From the NCBI GenBank assembly GCA_019747815.1, contig JAIEQJ010000023.1, positions 1 to 64,000 of the forward strand: a DNA stretch of 64,000 bases. Reading direction: 5' to 3'. This stretch comes from Hyphomonadaceae bacterium (lineage in GTDB: Bacteria; Pseudomonadota; Alphaproteobacteria; Rhizobiales; Hyphomicrobiaceae). The notes beneath the pieces are model-generated. The model searched no databases. It was not told the origin of the DNA and saw only the letters and a program-made list of their open reading frames with translations. Within the stretch, counting starts at the first letter, position 1, and the number at the start of each line of letters is the position of its first letter. A program made the position numbers and the translations under genes. Below are positions 35,463 through 43,840 of the stretch, piece by piece.

Positions 35463-36605
35463 TCAACGATGATCGCCATGCCCGTGGTGGTGCCCGTCCT
35501 CGATCTTGCTGGCCGCCAGCCAGGACGAGGTGGTGAAGTGCGTGTCAATCAGCTCGTCCCAGGCCTCCTCTTGCGTGGGCTTGGCGGCGATGAGGAACCG
35601 CTGATCGAGCGGCTGGGAATCCGTATCGTAGTCATAGCCCAAAGCTCTGGGATCGAGGACCGACAATGGGGTTGCTGCATCCCCCCACGGATACAAGCCA
35701 TCCAGCAGATTGTGGCCGGCCGGACCGTCGGCGAGCGGCGCATAGTGCGGCTGCCCGTTGGGGTCCTCCGCCTTGCGCTTGCCCTGCCAGTCGGCCCAGA
35801 GCTTGTCGACGAAGCAGTGGTGCAGGAAGAAGACCGGATCATTGGGCGACGAGGCGATGAGCATCGTGCCGCCGACGTTGATCGGCGCACCAGCCGGTCC
35901 GGTGTCGATCCAGCTCCCGCCGACGAAGACATGCACCCGGTTGTGCAGCTGGGTGCCCTGGGTCGGAACTGCAGGGTCTGCCCGTTTCACGATCCACCCT
36001 TCCAGGCGGTTCCTGAAGCCGGTGCAGTAGGGACTGTCGCTGTAGGGCACCGCATCATAGTGCCTCTCGGCCATCGCCATCCGCACATCCGCTTCCGTCG
36101 GCAGGGTGACGCTTACGCGCGTGACGGTGCCGTTGGGAGCGCGGCTTTCCAGCTCGCCAAATCTGCGGCGCAGCGTCTTGCCGCCGTTGGCAACGTCGAC
36201 CTTGAGCTCCCAGTGGCCCTCCCCGAACGGCTTGCCTTTCACCTTCCACCCGTCCGCGCTGTCGCCGTTGCCGCCGACGATTTCCCAAACGGGCGACGCG
36301 TCCGGGGTCTGTGCGTCGGCCGTCCAATCCCAGTACGGCAATGTGACCGTGCTGTTCTTCGCCTGCAAAGCCTTCTCGAACAGCCCAAGGAAGTAGCGAT
36401 GCCAGGGCAAGAACGAGGGCCCTCGGTGCGCACCGTTGCGCGCGACCACGCCCGGACCGACCGGTGGCGTGCCATGGCCCATGGCGTTGACGTGCATGTC
36501 GACGAACCGGTCGTAGGTTCCGTCTTTCTTGAGCTCCAGGATCGCATCGATGAGATGGCCGCGCTCCTGTGGCGTCAGCGACCGAATATTCCTGCGCGTC
36601 GTCAT
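35463..36605 (-). CDS. Tyrosinase-family copper oxidase
   Basis: 380 residues, no signal peptide. CuA ligands: His38 (DMHVNAMGHG), His60 and His69 (HRGPSFLPWHRYFL). CuB ligands: LHNRVHVFVGG and HHCFVDKLWADWQ. PYWDWT precedes CuB. The C-terminal His-rich tail (HHHGHGDHR) may help load copper. It would oxidise phenols to quinones and might make melanin. No caddie protein is next to it, so copper loading and export remain open. Start at the ATG at 36605 (MTTRRNIRSLTPQERG). Confidence 0.9.
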   Translation of the reverse strand: MTTRRNIRSLTPQERGHLIDAILELKKDGTYDRFVDMHVNAMGHGTPPVGPGVVARNGAHRGPSFLPWHRYFLGLFEKALQAKNSTVTLPYWDWTADAQTPDASPVWEIVGGNGDSADGWKVKGKPFGEGHWELKVDVANGGKTLRRRFGELESRAPNGTVTRVSVTLPTEADVRMAMAERHYDAVPYSDSPYCTGFRNRLEGWIVKRADPAVPTQGTQLHNRVHVFVGGSWIDTGPAGAPINVGGTMLIASSPNDPVFFLHHCFVDKLWADWQGKRKAEDPNGQPHYAPLADGPAGHNLLDGLYPWGDAATPLSVLDPRALGYDYDTDSQPLDQRFLIAAKPTQEEAWDELIDTHFTTSSWLAASKIEDGHHHGHGDHR

Positions 36606-36693
36606 GTCCAACCTCCGATAAAAAATCACCCTGTGCGGGCATAAAAATGAATGTGCGTAGGCAGGCCGGTGCGTTGGGCCGGCCCGCTCCGGC

Positions 36694-36721
36694 GGCGCGT
36701 GCCTTAAATTGCGCACGCGCC
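36694..36721. promoter_or_regulatory. Perfect 9-bp inverted repeat upstream of the tyrosinase gene
   Basis: GGCGCGTGC, a 10-nt AT-rich spacer and GCACGCGCC. It sits 90-115 bp upstream of the tyrosinase start, in the 405-bp gap to divergent dusA (36606-37010). The gap has no supported gene. It could be an operator. Confidence 0.4.
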
Positions 36722-37010
36722 TGTGAGGCTCACGGCAAGGCCGGGAGCTTGCCTGGCCGACCCTTGCTGTCAAGCGGCATCCATCGCGCCGTGGGGCGTC
36801 CAGCTTCCGACTGAGAATGAGAAACCGGGTCCATCAGGGGCTTGGAAGGCCACGCCGGCTTGGCACAGGAGCCTTGGCACGGGACGCGGCCTGTTGGCCG
36901 CGCGGTTGGGTGGCCAGCCTTCATCAATTTCGACGGATGGGTGGATCGTGCGCCCCGCAAAGTGCTAATCGATGCGCCAACGCTGTGAGACGAGCCGAAC
37001 ACCCCGCCCT

Positions 37011-38012
37011 ATGAGCCATTTGAACCACAGGTTCTGCGTCGCCCCCATGATGGACTGGACGGACCGGCATTGCCGGTTCTTCCATCGTCTGCTGGCGCCG
37101 CGCGCGCTCCTCTACAGCGAGATGGTGACGGCGGAAGCTATCCTTTTCGGCAAGCGCGAGATGCTGCTTGGCTTCAGCGCCGAGGAGCACCCCGTGGCGC
37201 TCCAGCTCGGCGGCTCCGACCCTGCCAAGCTCGGCGAGGCGGCGGCCATCGGCGAGGGCACCGGGTACGACGAGATCAACCTCAATGTCGGCTGCCCCTC
37301 CGACCGCGTGCAGGAGGGCCGCTTCGGTGCCTGCCTGATGGCGGAGCCCGAGCTGGTGGGGCGCTGCGTGGCGGCCATGCAGGCGCGTGTCTCCGTGCCC
37401 GTCACCGTCAAGTGCCGCATCGGCATCGATGCGCAGGACAGCGAGGCGGACCTGGAGCGGTTCATCGCCACGGTTGCGGCGGCCGGCTGCCGGACCTTCA
37501 TGGTGCATGCGCGCAAGGCGTGGCTCGACGGATTGTCGCCGAAGGAGAACCGTGAGGTGCCGCCGCTCGACTACGACCGCGTGTACCGGCTCAAGGCTGC
37601 GCATCCCGAGCTGGAGATCATCATCAACGGCGGCATCACGTCGCTGGATGCGGCGGCCGCGCATCTGGAGAAGGTGGACGGCGTGGCGCTGGGGCGCGCT
37701 GCCTATCAGAACCCCTATCTGCTGGCCGAGGCCGACCGGCGTCTCTTTGCCGTGGACAGCGCGGCGCCGTCACGCCGGGCGGTCATCGAAGCCTTGCTGC
37801 CCTATGCCGAGCACCACGTGCGTGCCGGGGGCCGGCTCAACAACATCGCCCGGCACATCCTGGGCCTCTATGCCGGCCGGCCGCGGGCCCGGGCCTTCCG
37901 CCGTCATATTGCGGAGCAAGCGCCGCGGGCGGGCGCCGGCGCCGAGGTGCTGCTGGAAGCGATGCGGATCGCCGAAGGGGGCGGGCCGGCGTCGCTGCTG
38001 GCCGCGGAGTAG
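37011..38012 (+). CDS. dusA: tRNA-dihydrouridine(20/20a) synthase DusA
   Basis: 333 residues, FMN-dependent. Reduces U20/U20a of tRNA. Family start FCVAPMMDWTDRHCRFFHR, catalytic Cys95 in NVGCPSDRVQEGRFGACLM, and FMN-phosphate loop IIINGGIT. The NVGCPSDRVQ.GRFGA block is specific to DusA rather than DusB or DusC. Start at 37011; an upstream in-frame ATG at 36972 is less likely. Confidence 0.95.
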   Translation: MSHLNHRFCVAPMMDWTDRHCRFFHRLLAPRALLYSEMVTAEAILFGKREMLLGFSAEEHPVALQLGGSDPAKLGEAAAIGEGTGYDEINLNVGCPSDRVQEGRFGACLMAEPELVGRCVAAMQARVSVPVTVKCRIGIDAQDSEADLERFIATVAAAGCRTFMVHARKAWLDGLSPKENREVPPLDYDRVYRLKAAHPELEIIINGGITSLDAAAAHLEKVDGVALGRAAYQNPYLLAEADRRLFAVDSAAPSRRAVIEALLPYAEHHVRAGGRLNNIARHILGLYAGRPRARAFRRHIAEQAPRAGAGAEVLLEAMRIAEGGGPASLLAAE

Positions 38013-38107
38013 CGGGCTCTTTGCCGTCAGCACAGCCCGGATGGCCGGCATCGTCAACCGGCAGCCCATGCGCTAGAATAGGGGCACGCCCGACCCCAGG
38101 AGCTGCC

Positions 38108-38767
38108 ATGCGCCGATACGGTTGGATGCTGTTGGGCCTTGCCGCCCTGCTGATTGCGCCCCTGAGCGTGGCTGCAACGGAAGCCTTGCCGCCGCCGGTC
38201 GGACCGGAAGCACCCCGCGTCGCGCCGATCAAGGAGGAGGACGGGCTCTATCGCCAGAGCTGGTTCCAGCTGTCCTTTCTCAATCTCCGAGAGGATTTCA
38301 GCGAAGCCAAGGCCGACGGCAAGCGCTTTGCGGTGATCTTCGAGCAGCACGGCTGCCCCTACTGCATCAAGCTGCACAACGACGTGCTGGCGCTGAAGTA
38401 CATCAACGACTACGTGCGCGAGAACTTCCGCATCGTGCAGCTCGACCTGTGGGGCGCGCGGGAGGTGACCGACTTCGACGGCAAGGTGATGAGCGAAAAG
38501 GCCCTGGCCGAGCGCTGGGGCGTGATCTTCACCCCCACCATCGTCTTCTATAAGGACGATTTGACCGGCCTCGACGGCAAGTGGGGGCGGGAGCTGGAGG
38601 CCGTCGAGCGGCTGCCGCTGAGCTTCGGGCAGCACACGTTCTACGACCTGTTCGTCTGGGTGCGGCACAAGATTTACGAGCGCGACAGGAATTTCCAGAG
38701 GTTCCACATCTCCCGCATTGCCGAGCGCGATGCGCTGAAGGCTGCCGCAAGCCCCAAGGGCAACTGA
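38108..38767 (+). CDS. SoxW-like periplasmic thioredoxin
   Basis: 219 residues, signal peptide of about 23 residues (MLLGLAALLIAPLSVAA), then a thioredoxin fold with the CPYC motif at Cys83 and Cys86 (FEQHGCPYCIKLHND) and the cis-Pro segment FTPTIVFYKDD. Matches SoxW-type thioredoxins; a role in periplasmic thiol reduction is likely. No other sox gene is present. It sits between dusA and a secreted hydrolase on the same strand. Confidence 0.85.
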   Translation: MRRYGWMLLGLAALLIAPLSVAATEALPPPVGPEAPRVAPIKEEDGLYRQSWFQLSFLNLREDFSEAKADGKRFAVIFEQHGCPYCIKLHNDVLALKYINDYVRENFRIVQLDLWGAREVTDFDGKVMSEKALAERWGVIFTPTIVFYKDDLTGLDGKWGRELEAVERLPLSFGQHTFYDLFVWVRHKIYERDRNFQRFHISRIAERDALKAAASPKGN

Positions 38768-38864
38768 GCGCAAGGCCTCGCCTTTTTGGCGTCGTTTGAC
38801 GCGGCAAACCGGACGCAAGATCCGGGTCGCACGGGTGTTGAAGCGCAAATCCAGGAGGCATCCC

Positions 38865-39827
38865 ATGAGACGATCGTTTTGCGTCATCGGCATCGCTGCC
38901 CTCTTGAGCGCAGGCTCGACTGCCTCCGCACAGCAGGCCCCGAGCTGGTCGCCGCCCGCGGAGAAGGAGCGCTGCCCGTCGAAGTGGGGCGCGGGCGACG
39001 AGCGTGGCTCCGCCAACCACCAGAAGCCAGCGGCGGTCCTGAAGGCGGTGGGTCTCATCAAGACCGGTGAAGTGATCGAGATCGCCCACGTCCTCAACGA
39101 CAAGATGCCGTTCTTCGGCACGCGCCGCTTCGACATGCATGTGAAGCGCACGTTCATGAACGACTTTTCCAATCGCCGCGGCTCCAACGAGGAGCTGGTG
39201 GTGTCCGAGATCGGCCAAGTCGGCACGCAGTTCGACGGCTTTGCGCATCAGAGCCACGAGGACAGCCTCTACAATTGCTACAAGATCAGCGAGACATCGG
39301 GCCGCGGCGGCTTCAGCAAGCTCGGCATCCACAACACCGGCATGTTCTTCACCCGGGGCGTGCTGATCGACGTGGCCGGCTTCAAGGGCGTCGAGACGCT
39401 GCCCGACACCTATGAGATCACGGTGGATGACCTGGAGGGCGCGCTCAAGAAGCAGGGCACGACCATCCAGGCCGGCGATGCCATCCTCATCAACACGGGC
39501 TGGGGCCGGCTCTACGCCAAGGAGAACGCCCGCTACGTGAAGTCGTGCCCGGGGATCGGCGTCAAGGCCGCGCAGTGGCTGATCACCAAGGACCCCATCC
39601 TGCTCGGCGCAGACAACTGGCCGGTGGAGGTGGCGCCCAATCCGGACAAGCAGCTCTCGCTGCCCGTGCATCAGATCGCGCTGGTGGTCAGCGGCGTGCA
39701 TCTGCTCGAGAACCTCAAGCTCGACGAGCTGGCGGGTAAGCAGGTCTACGAGTTCGCCTTTGCCATGCAGCCGCTGAAGATCCAGGGCGGCACGGGCTCG
39801 ACGGTGTCGCCGGTGGCGATCCGCTAG
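38865..39827 (+). CDS. Exported cyclase-family hydrolase (kynurenine-formamidase fold)
   Basis: 320 residues, signal peptide with cleavage after STASAQ (about residue 23). The cyclase motif GTQFDGFAHQSHED supplies the metal ligands (normally HxGTHxDxPxH) in degenerate form, and GDAILINTGWGRLY is also typical. The family includes bacterial kynurenine formamidases and isatin hydrolases. The ribosome site CAGGAGG precedes ATG at 38865. The GTHxD histidine appears as Gln, so metal binding could differ. Confidence 0.8.
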   Translation: MRRSFCVIGIAALLSAGSTASAQQAPSWSPPAEKERCPSKWGAGDERGSANHQKPAAVLKAVGLIKTGEVIEIAHVLNDKMPFFGTRRFDMHVKRTFMNDFSNRRGSNEELVVSEIGQVGTQFDGFAHQSHEDSLYNCYKISETSGRGGFSKLGIHNTGMFFTRGVLIDVAGFKGVETLPDTYEITVDDLEGALKKQGTTIQAGDAILINTGWGRLYAKENARYVKSCPGIGVKAAQWLITKDPILLGADNWPVEVAPNPDKQLSLPVHQIALVVSGVHLLENLKLDELAGKQVYEFAFAMQPLKIQGGTGSTVSPVAIR

Positions 39828-39830
39828 AGT

Positions 39831-40028
39831 TTTCCGGTTGAGGTTGCATTGAAAATGTCATCCCGGCCGGAGCGGTGCGCAGAGCCGGGACCCAGAGGTC
39901 AGAGGCGCGAGGCTGGTGCTCTGCTGGTGCTCTGCTGGTGCTCTGGGCCCCTGGGTCCCGGATCGGCCTGTGGCCGTCCGGGATGACAACGAGGCTCAGC
40001 GCTTCCACGATCGTCGGAAGGGACCCTA
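39831..40028. repeat. ~190-bp composite repeat element, copy B
   Basis: Second copy of the element at 29285-29470, again starting within a few bases of a stop codon. It carries GTCATCCCGG (39857) and CCGGGATGAC (39978), and a 12-bp unit CTGCTGGTGCT repeated three times that is not in copy A. It fills most of the gap 39828-40203, which holds no supported gene. Confidence 0.75.
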
Positions 40029-40203
40029 GGGCGGCAGGCCCCCGAATGGCGCCGGCGGCGCCCATCGGTCGGCAACCAAGGGCCAGAGGGTTGCGGCGCG
40101 CACTGCAGCGGGTGCTTTGGTAGGGGCACAACCACATGGATTCACACCCCCAAGCCCCCATATTCTGAGGATATGCGCCGTGTGACCGCCGAGCTTCCTC
40201 CGG

Positions 40204-41220
40204 ATGCCGACCATCGACGCCTTTGAAACGTGGCTGCGGCCCGATGCGGCGGGCCTGTGCTGCATCCCGGGCGGATTCCACGTGGACCCGGCGCGGGCGG
40301 TGGAGCGGGCCATCATCACGCACGGGCATTCCGATCACGCCCGGTCCGGCCACGGCGCCGTGCTGGCGACGCCGGAGACCATCGCCATCATGCAGGCGCG
40401 GCTTGGCGAGACCTGCGCCGGCAGCTTCCAGGCACTGCGCTATGGCGAGACGCTCGATATCGGCGATGTCGCACTGCGGCTGGTGCCGGCGGGGCATATC
40501 CTGGGCAGTGCGCAGGTGGTGATCGAGCACAAGGGCCGCCGGGCCGTGGTGTCCGGCGACTACAAGCGTGCGCCCGATCCGACGGCGGCGCCGTTCGAGC
40601 TCGTGCGCTGCGATCTCCTCGTCACCGAGGCCACCTTCGGCCTGCCGGTGTTCCGGCATGAGCCCGACGCGCGCGAGATCGGGCGGCTGCTGGCCTCGCT
40701 CAAGGCGTTTCCGGAGCGCACGCATGTCATCGGCGCCTACAGCCTCGGCAAGGCCCAGCGCCTGATCGCCCTGCTGCGTGCAGCCGGCTACGACCGGCCC
40801 GTCTGGCTGCACGGCGCCCTGAAGCCCATGTGCGATCTTTACGTCAGGCTGGGCATCGACCTCGGCCAGATCGCGCTCGTCAGCGATGCGCCCGACAAGC
40901 TGCCGGGCGAGATCGTGCTGTGTCCGCCGTCGGCGCTCAAGGATCGCTGGTCGCGGCGGTTGACGGACCCGGTGACGGCCTACGCCTCGGGCTGGATGCG
41001 CGTGCGGGCCAGAGCGCGCCAGGTCGGCGCCGAGCTGCCACTTGTCATTTCCGACCACTCCGACTGGCCGGAGCTGATCCAGACCATTGCCGAGACCGGC
41101 GCGGAGGAGGTGTGGGTGACGCATGGACGCGAGGACGCGCTGGTGCACCAGATCGGCCTGATGGGCAAGCGGGGCCGCGCGCTGGCGCTGCTCGGCTACG
41201 AAGACGAGGACGGTGAATGA
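40204..41220 (+). CDS. Ligase-associated DNA exonuclease (MBL/CPSF-like)
   Basis: 338 residues. Metallo-beta-lactamase motif HGHSDH (residues 40-45), later metal ligands GHILGSAQ and SGDYKRAP, and a beta-CASP-like region with ISDHSDW. This is the nuclease of the bacterial ligase-associated DNA damage response cluster (exonuclease, ATP-dependent ligase, Lhr-type helicase, PdeM). The next gene overlaps it by 4 bp (ATGA) and is the ligase, which confirms the call. Confidence 0.9.
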   Translation: MPTIDAFETWLRPDAAGLCCIPGGFHVDPARAVERAIITHGHSDHARSGHGAVLATPETIAIMQARLGETCAGSFQALRYGETLDIGDVALRLVPAGHILGSAQVVIEHKGRRAVVSGDYKRAPDPTAAPFELVRCDLLVTEATFGLPVFRHEPDAREIGRLLASLKAFPERTHVIGAYSLGKAQRLIALLRAAGYDRPVWLHGALKPMCDLYVRLGIDLGQIALVSDAPDKLPGEIVLCPPSALKDRWSRRLTDPVTAYASGWMRVRARARQVGAELPLVISDHSDWPELIQTIAETGAEEVWVTHGREDALVHQIGLMGKRGRALALLGYEDEDGE

Positions 41221-42950
41221 AAGCCTTCGCCGACCTGCTCGACCGCCTCTCCTACAGCCCCGGCCGCAACACCAAGCTGCGGCTGATGCAGGACTACTTT
41301 CGCGCCACACCCGATCCCGATCGCGGCTGGGCGCTCGCGACGCTGACGGACGGACTGCCGTTCTCCTTCCCGCTGCGGCGCACGCTGTCCGACATGATGG
41401 CGCGCCGGATGGATGGCGAGCTGTTCCGCCTGTCGCGCGACTACGTGGGCGACACGGCCGAGACGATTGCGCTGGTGTGGGACGGCGCCGGCTCCCTCTC
41501 CCCGTCCCGACGGGGAGAGGGTCACGACGGTGCCGTGCCTCCGGCACGAGGTGAGGGGCAGCTACATACGCCAGCGCCGGCTTCTACCCCTCACCCTAGC
41601 CCTCTCCCCGCAAGCGGGGAGAGGGGACAGGCTGCGGATGGGGAGAGGGAGCCACCACGCCTCTCAGACATCGTCTCCGAGCTCGCCCTCATCGGGCGCA
41701 ACGATCTGAGGCCGCGGCTGGAGTTATGGCTCGATGCGCTCGACGCAACCGGGCGCTGGGCCTTGCTGAAGCTGCTGACAGGCGCGCTCAGGGTCGGCGT
41801 CTCGGCGCGGCTTGCCAAGACCGCCGTTGCGGATATGGCAGGCTACAAGGTGGATGACGTGGAGGAGGTCTGGCACGGCCTCGCCCCACCCTACGATGCA
41901 CTGTTCGCCTGGCTGGAGGGGCGTGCAGCCAAGCCCGACGTGGCCAACGCGCCCGTGTTCCGTCCGCTGATGCTCTCGCATGCCCTGGAAGACGCCGACT
42001 GGGCCGCGCTCGATCTCGCCCAATTCTCGGCTGAGTGGAAGTGGGACGGTATCCGCGTGCAGATCGTGGCGGCGGGCGGGGTGGCGCGGCTCTATTCACG
42101 CACCGGAGACGATATCGGCCGGGCCTTTCCCGACATCGTCAACGGCCTGCGCTTCAATGCGGTGCTCGACGGCGAGCTGCTGGTGGTGCGCGACGGCCAG
42201 GTCGCGCCGTTCAACGACCTGCAGCAGCGCCTCAATCGCAAGGGCGTATCCCTGAAGCAGCTCGAAGCGTTTCCGGCGCACGTGCGGCTCTACGATGCGC
42301 TTTTGATCGAGGGTGAGGATCTGCGCGGGCTTCCCTTCACGGAGCGGCGCGCGCGGCTCGAGGCGTGGTTTTCCAACGTGCACCCGCCGCGCACGGACCT
42401 GTCGCCGATCATCCAGGTCGATGGCAAGGCCGAGTTGCGCAGGCTGTGGTCGGAGACGCGCGCCACCAGCATCGAGGGCATCATGCTGAAGCGGGCCGCC
42501 AGCCGCTACGTTGCCGGCCGGCCGAAAGGCGAATGGTACAAGTGGAAGCGCGCGCCGCTGACGCTCGATTGCGTGCTGATGTATGCCCAGCGCGGCTCCG
42601 GCAAGCGCTCGTCCTACTATTCCGACTACACCTTCGGCGCTTGGCGGACCGATGTGGAAAGCGGCGTGCAGGAGCTGGTGCCGGTGGGCAAGGCCTACTT
42701 CGGCTTCACCGACGAGGAGCTGTTGCAGATCGACCGCTGGGTGCGCAACCACACGACGGAGAGCTTCGGCCCGGTGCGTGCGGTGTCGCCCGAGCTGGTG
42801 TTCGAGGTGGCCTTTGATGCTGTGCAGAGATCGACGCGGCACAAGTCGGGCGTCGCCATGCGCTTCCCGCGCATCCATCGCATCCGCTGGGACAAGCCGG
42901 CCGCGGAGGCGGACCGGCTGGAGACGCTTCTCGCCATGATCGAGGCGTAA
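41217..42950 (+). CDS. ATP-dependent DNA ligase, ligase-associated repair type
   Basis: 577 residues. N-terminal DNA-binding domain (1-90 and 150-240), adenylation domain with nucleophile Lys275 in EWKWDGIR, motif IV IMLKRAASRY, and an OB-fold C-terminus. Residues about 92-146 come from an in-frame insertion of a 164-bp repeat element (41490-41653). Because the insert falls in a linker before the adenylation domain, activity is likely retained. The helicase and PdeM partners are not within the window. Start codon overlaps the nuclease stop. Confidence 0.92.
   Translation: MKAFADLLDRLSYSPGRNTKLRLMQDYFRATPDPDRGWALATLTDGLPFSFPLRRTLSDMMARRMDGELFRLSRDYVGDTAETIALVWDGAGSLSPSRRGEGHDGAVPPARGEGQLHTPAPASTPHPSPLPASGERGQAADGEREPPRLSDIVSELALIGRNDLRPRLELWLDALDATGRWALLKLLTGALRVGVSARLAKTAVADMAGYKVDDVEEVWHGLAPPYDALFAWLEGRAAKPDVANAPVFRPLMLSHALEDADWAALDLAQFSAEWKWDGIRVQIVAAGGVARLYSRTGDDIGRAFPDIVNGLRFNAVLDGELLVVRDGQVAPFNDLQQRLNRKGVSLKQLEAFPAHVRLYDALLIEGEDLRGLPFTERRARLEAWFSNVHPPRTDLSPIIQVDGKAELRRLWSETRATSIEGIMLKRAASRYVAGRPKGEWYKWKRAPLTLDCVLMYAQRGSGKRSSYYSDYTFGAWRTDVESGVQELVPVGKAYFGFTDEELLQIDRWVRNHTTESFGPVRAVSPELVFEVAFDAVQRSTRHKSGVAMRFPRIHRIRWDKPAAEADRLETLLAMIEA
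41490..41653. repeat. 164-bp MITE-like element inside the ligase gene
   Basis: Bounded by exact 14-bp inverted repeats GGCTCCCTCTCCCC and GGGGAGAGGGAGCC. Inside are hairpins CTCTCCCCGT/ACGGGGAGAG and CCCTCTCCCCGC/GCGGGGAGAGGG. Translated, it gives the TPHPSPLPASGERG string often produced by this repeat type in proteobacteria. It keeps the ligase frame open. Confidence 0.8.
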
Positions 42951-42963
42951 CGCTCCCGAGCGA

Positions 42964-43677
42964 TCAGCTGCCGCGCTTGGCGGCCGCGTAGCGCGCCTTG
43001 TTGGCGTCATTGGGTGGATAGAGCCCGGGCAGAGCGGCGCCCTTGTCCACTTCCTGCATGATCCAGCCCTCCAGCCGCTCCTGCTCCGGCGCTGTCTCGA
43101 CCACATGGTCGAGGAAGGCCGCCGGGATCAGAACGGCGCCGTCGTCGTCGACCACGACAACATCATCGGGGAAGACCGCCACGCCGCCGCAGCCGATCGG
43201 CTCCTGCCAATGGACGAACGTGAGGCCGGCAACGGACGGCGGCGCCGCCACGCCCTGGCACCACACGGGCAGGCCGGTGCCGAGCACGCCGGCGACATCG
43301 CGCACGACCCCGTCGGTCACGAGCCCCGCCACGCCGCGCTTGGCCATGCGGGCGCACAGGATATCGCCGAAGATGCCGGCGTCCGTCACGCCCATGGCAT
43401 CGACGACGGCGATGACGCCGGGCGGCATGGCCTCGATGGCGGCGCGCGTCGATTTGGGGGAGGACCAGGATTCCGGCGTCGCGAGGTCTTCCCGCGCGGG
43501 CACGAAGCGCAGCGTGAAGGCGCGTCCCACAAGGCGCGGCTGGCCCGCCTGCAGCGGGCGGGTGCCGCGCATCCACACGTTGCGCAGGCCTTTCTTGAGC
43601 AGCACGGTCGTTACCGTCGCCGTCGATACGCCGGCAAGCGCGGCGACGATCTTGGGATCAAGGCTCATGGCATTCAT
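42964..43677 (-). CDS. RraA-like protein (HMG aldolase / demethylmenaquinone-methyltransferase-like fold)
   Basis: 237 residues. Motif FGDILCARMAKRGVAGLVTDGVVRD carries the catalytic Arg-Asp of class II pyruvate aldolases such as HMG/CHA aldolase; RraA proper lacks activity. The length of 237 with a C-terminal extension favours the aldolase or a regulator of unknown target. Start at 43677 or the ATG at 43668. Convergent with the ligase (13 bp apart). Confidence 0.8.
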   Translation of the reverse strand: MNAMSLDPKIVAALAGVSTATVTTVLLKKGLRNVWMRGTRPLQAGQPRLVGRAFTLRFVPAREDLATPESWSSPKSTRAAIEAMPPGVIAVVDAMGVTDAGIFGDILCARMAKRGVAGLVTDGVVRDVAGVLGTGLPVWCQGVAAPPSVAGLTFVHWQEPIGCGGVAVFPDDVVVVDDDGAVLIPAAFLDHVVETAPEQERLEGWIMQEVDKGAALPGLYPPNDANKARYAAAKRGS

Positions 43678-43840
43678 CTCGCGGTAGGGTGCCCGATTGT
43701 CGTTTCACCCGCGTCCTTAACACGCCGAAGCGACGGCGCAAGCGCCTGAGCGCGTCGGCAGGTGTTTCCGAACAGGGACGAAAATCCGCGCTGACGCCCG
43801 GGCTATGGCAGGCGGCGGCTCTCGCCCGCAGACCGCGCCT

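Noticed and set aside
41555-41660. The TPHPSPLPASGERG stretch as a functional proline-rich domain
   Set aside because: It is the usual translation of a dispersed nucleotide repeat, and its inverted repeats explain it better.
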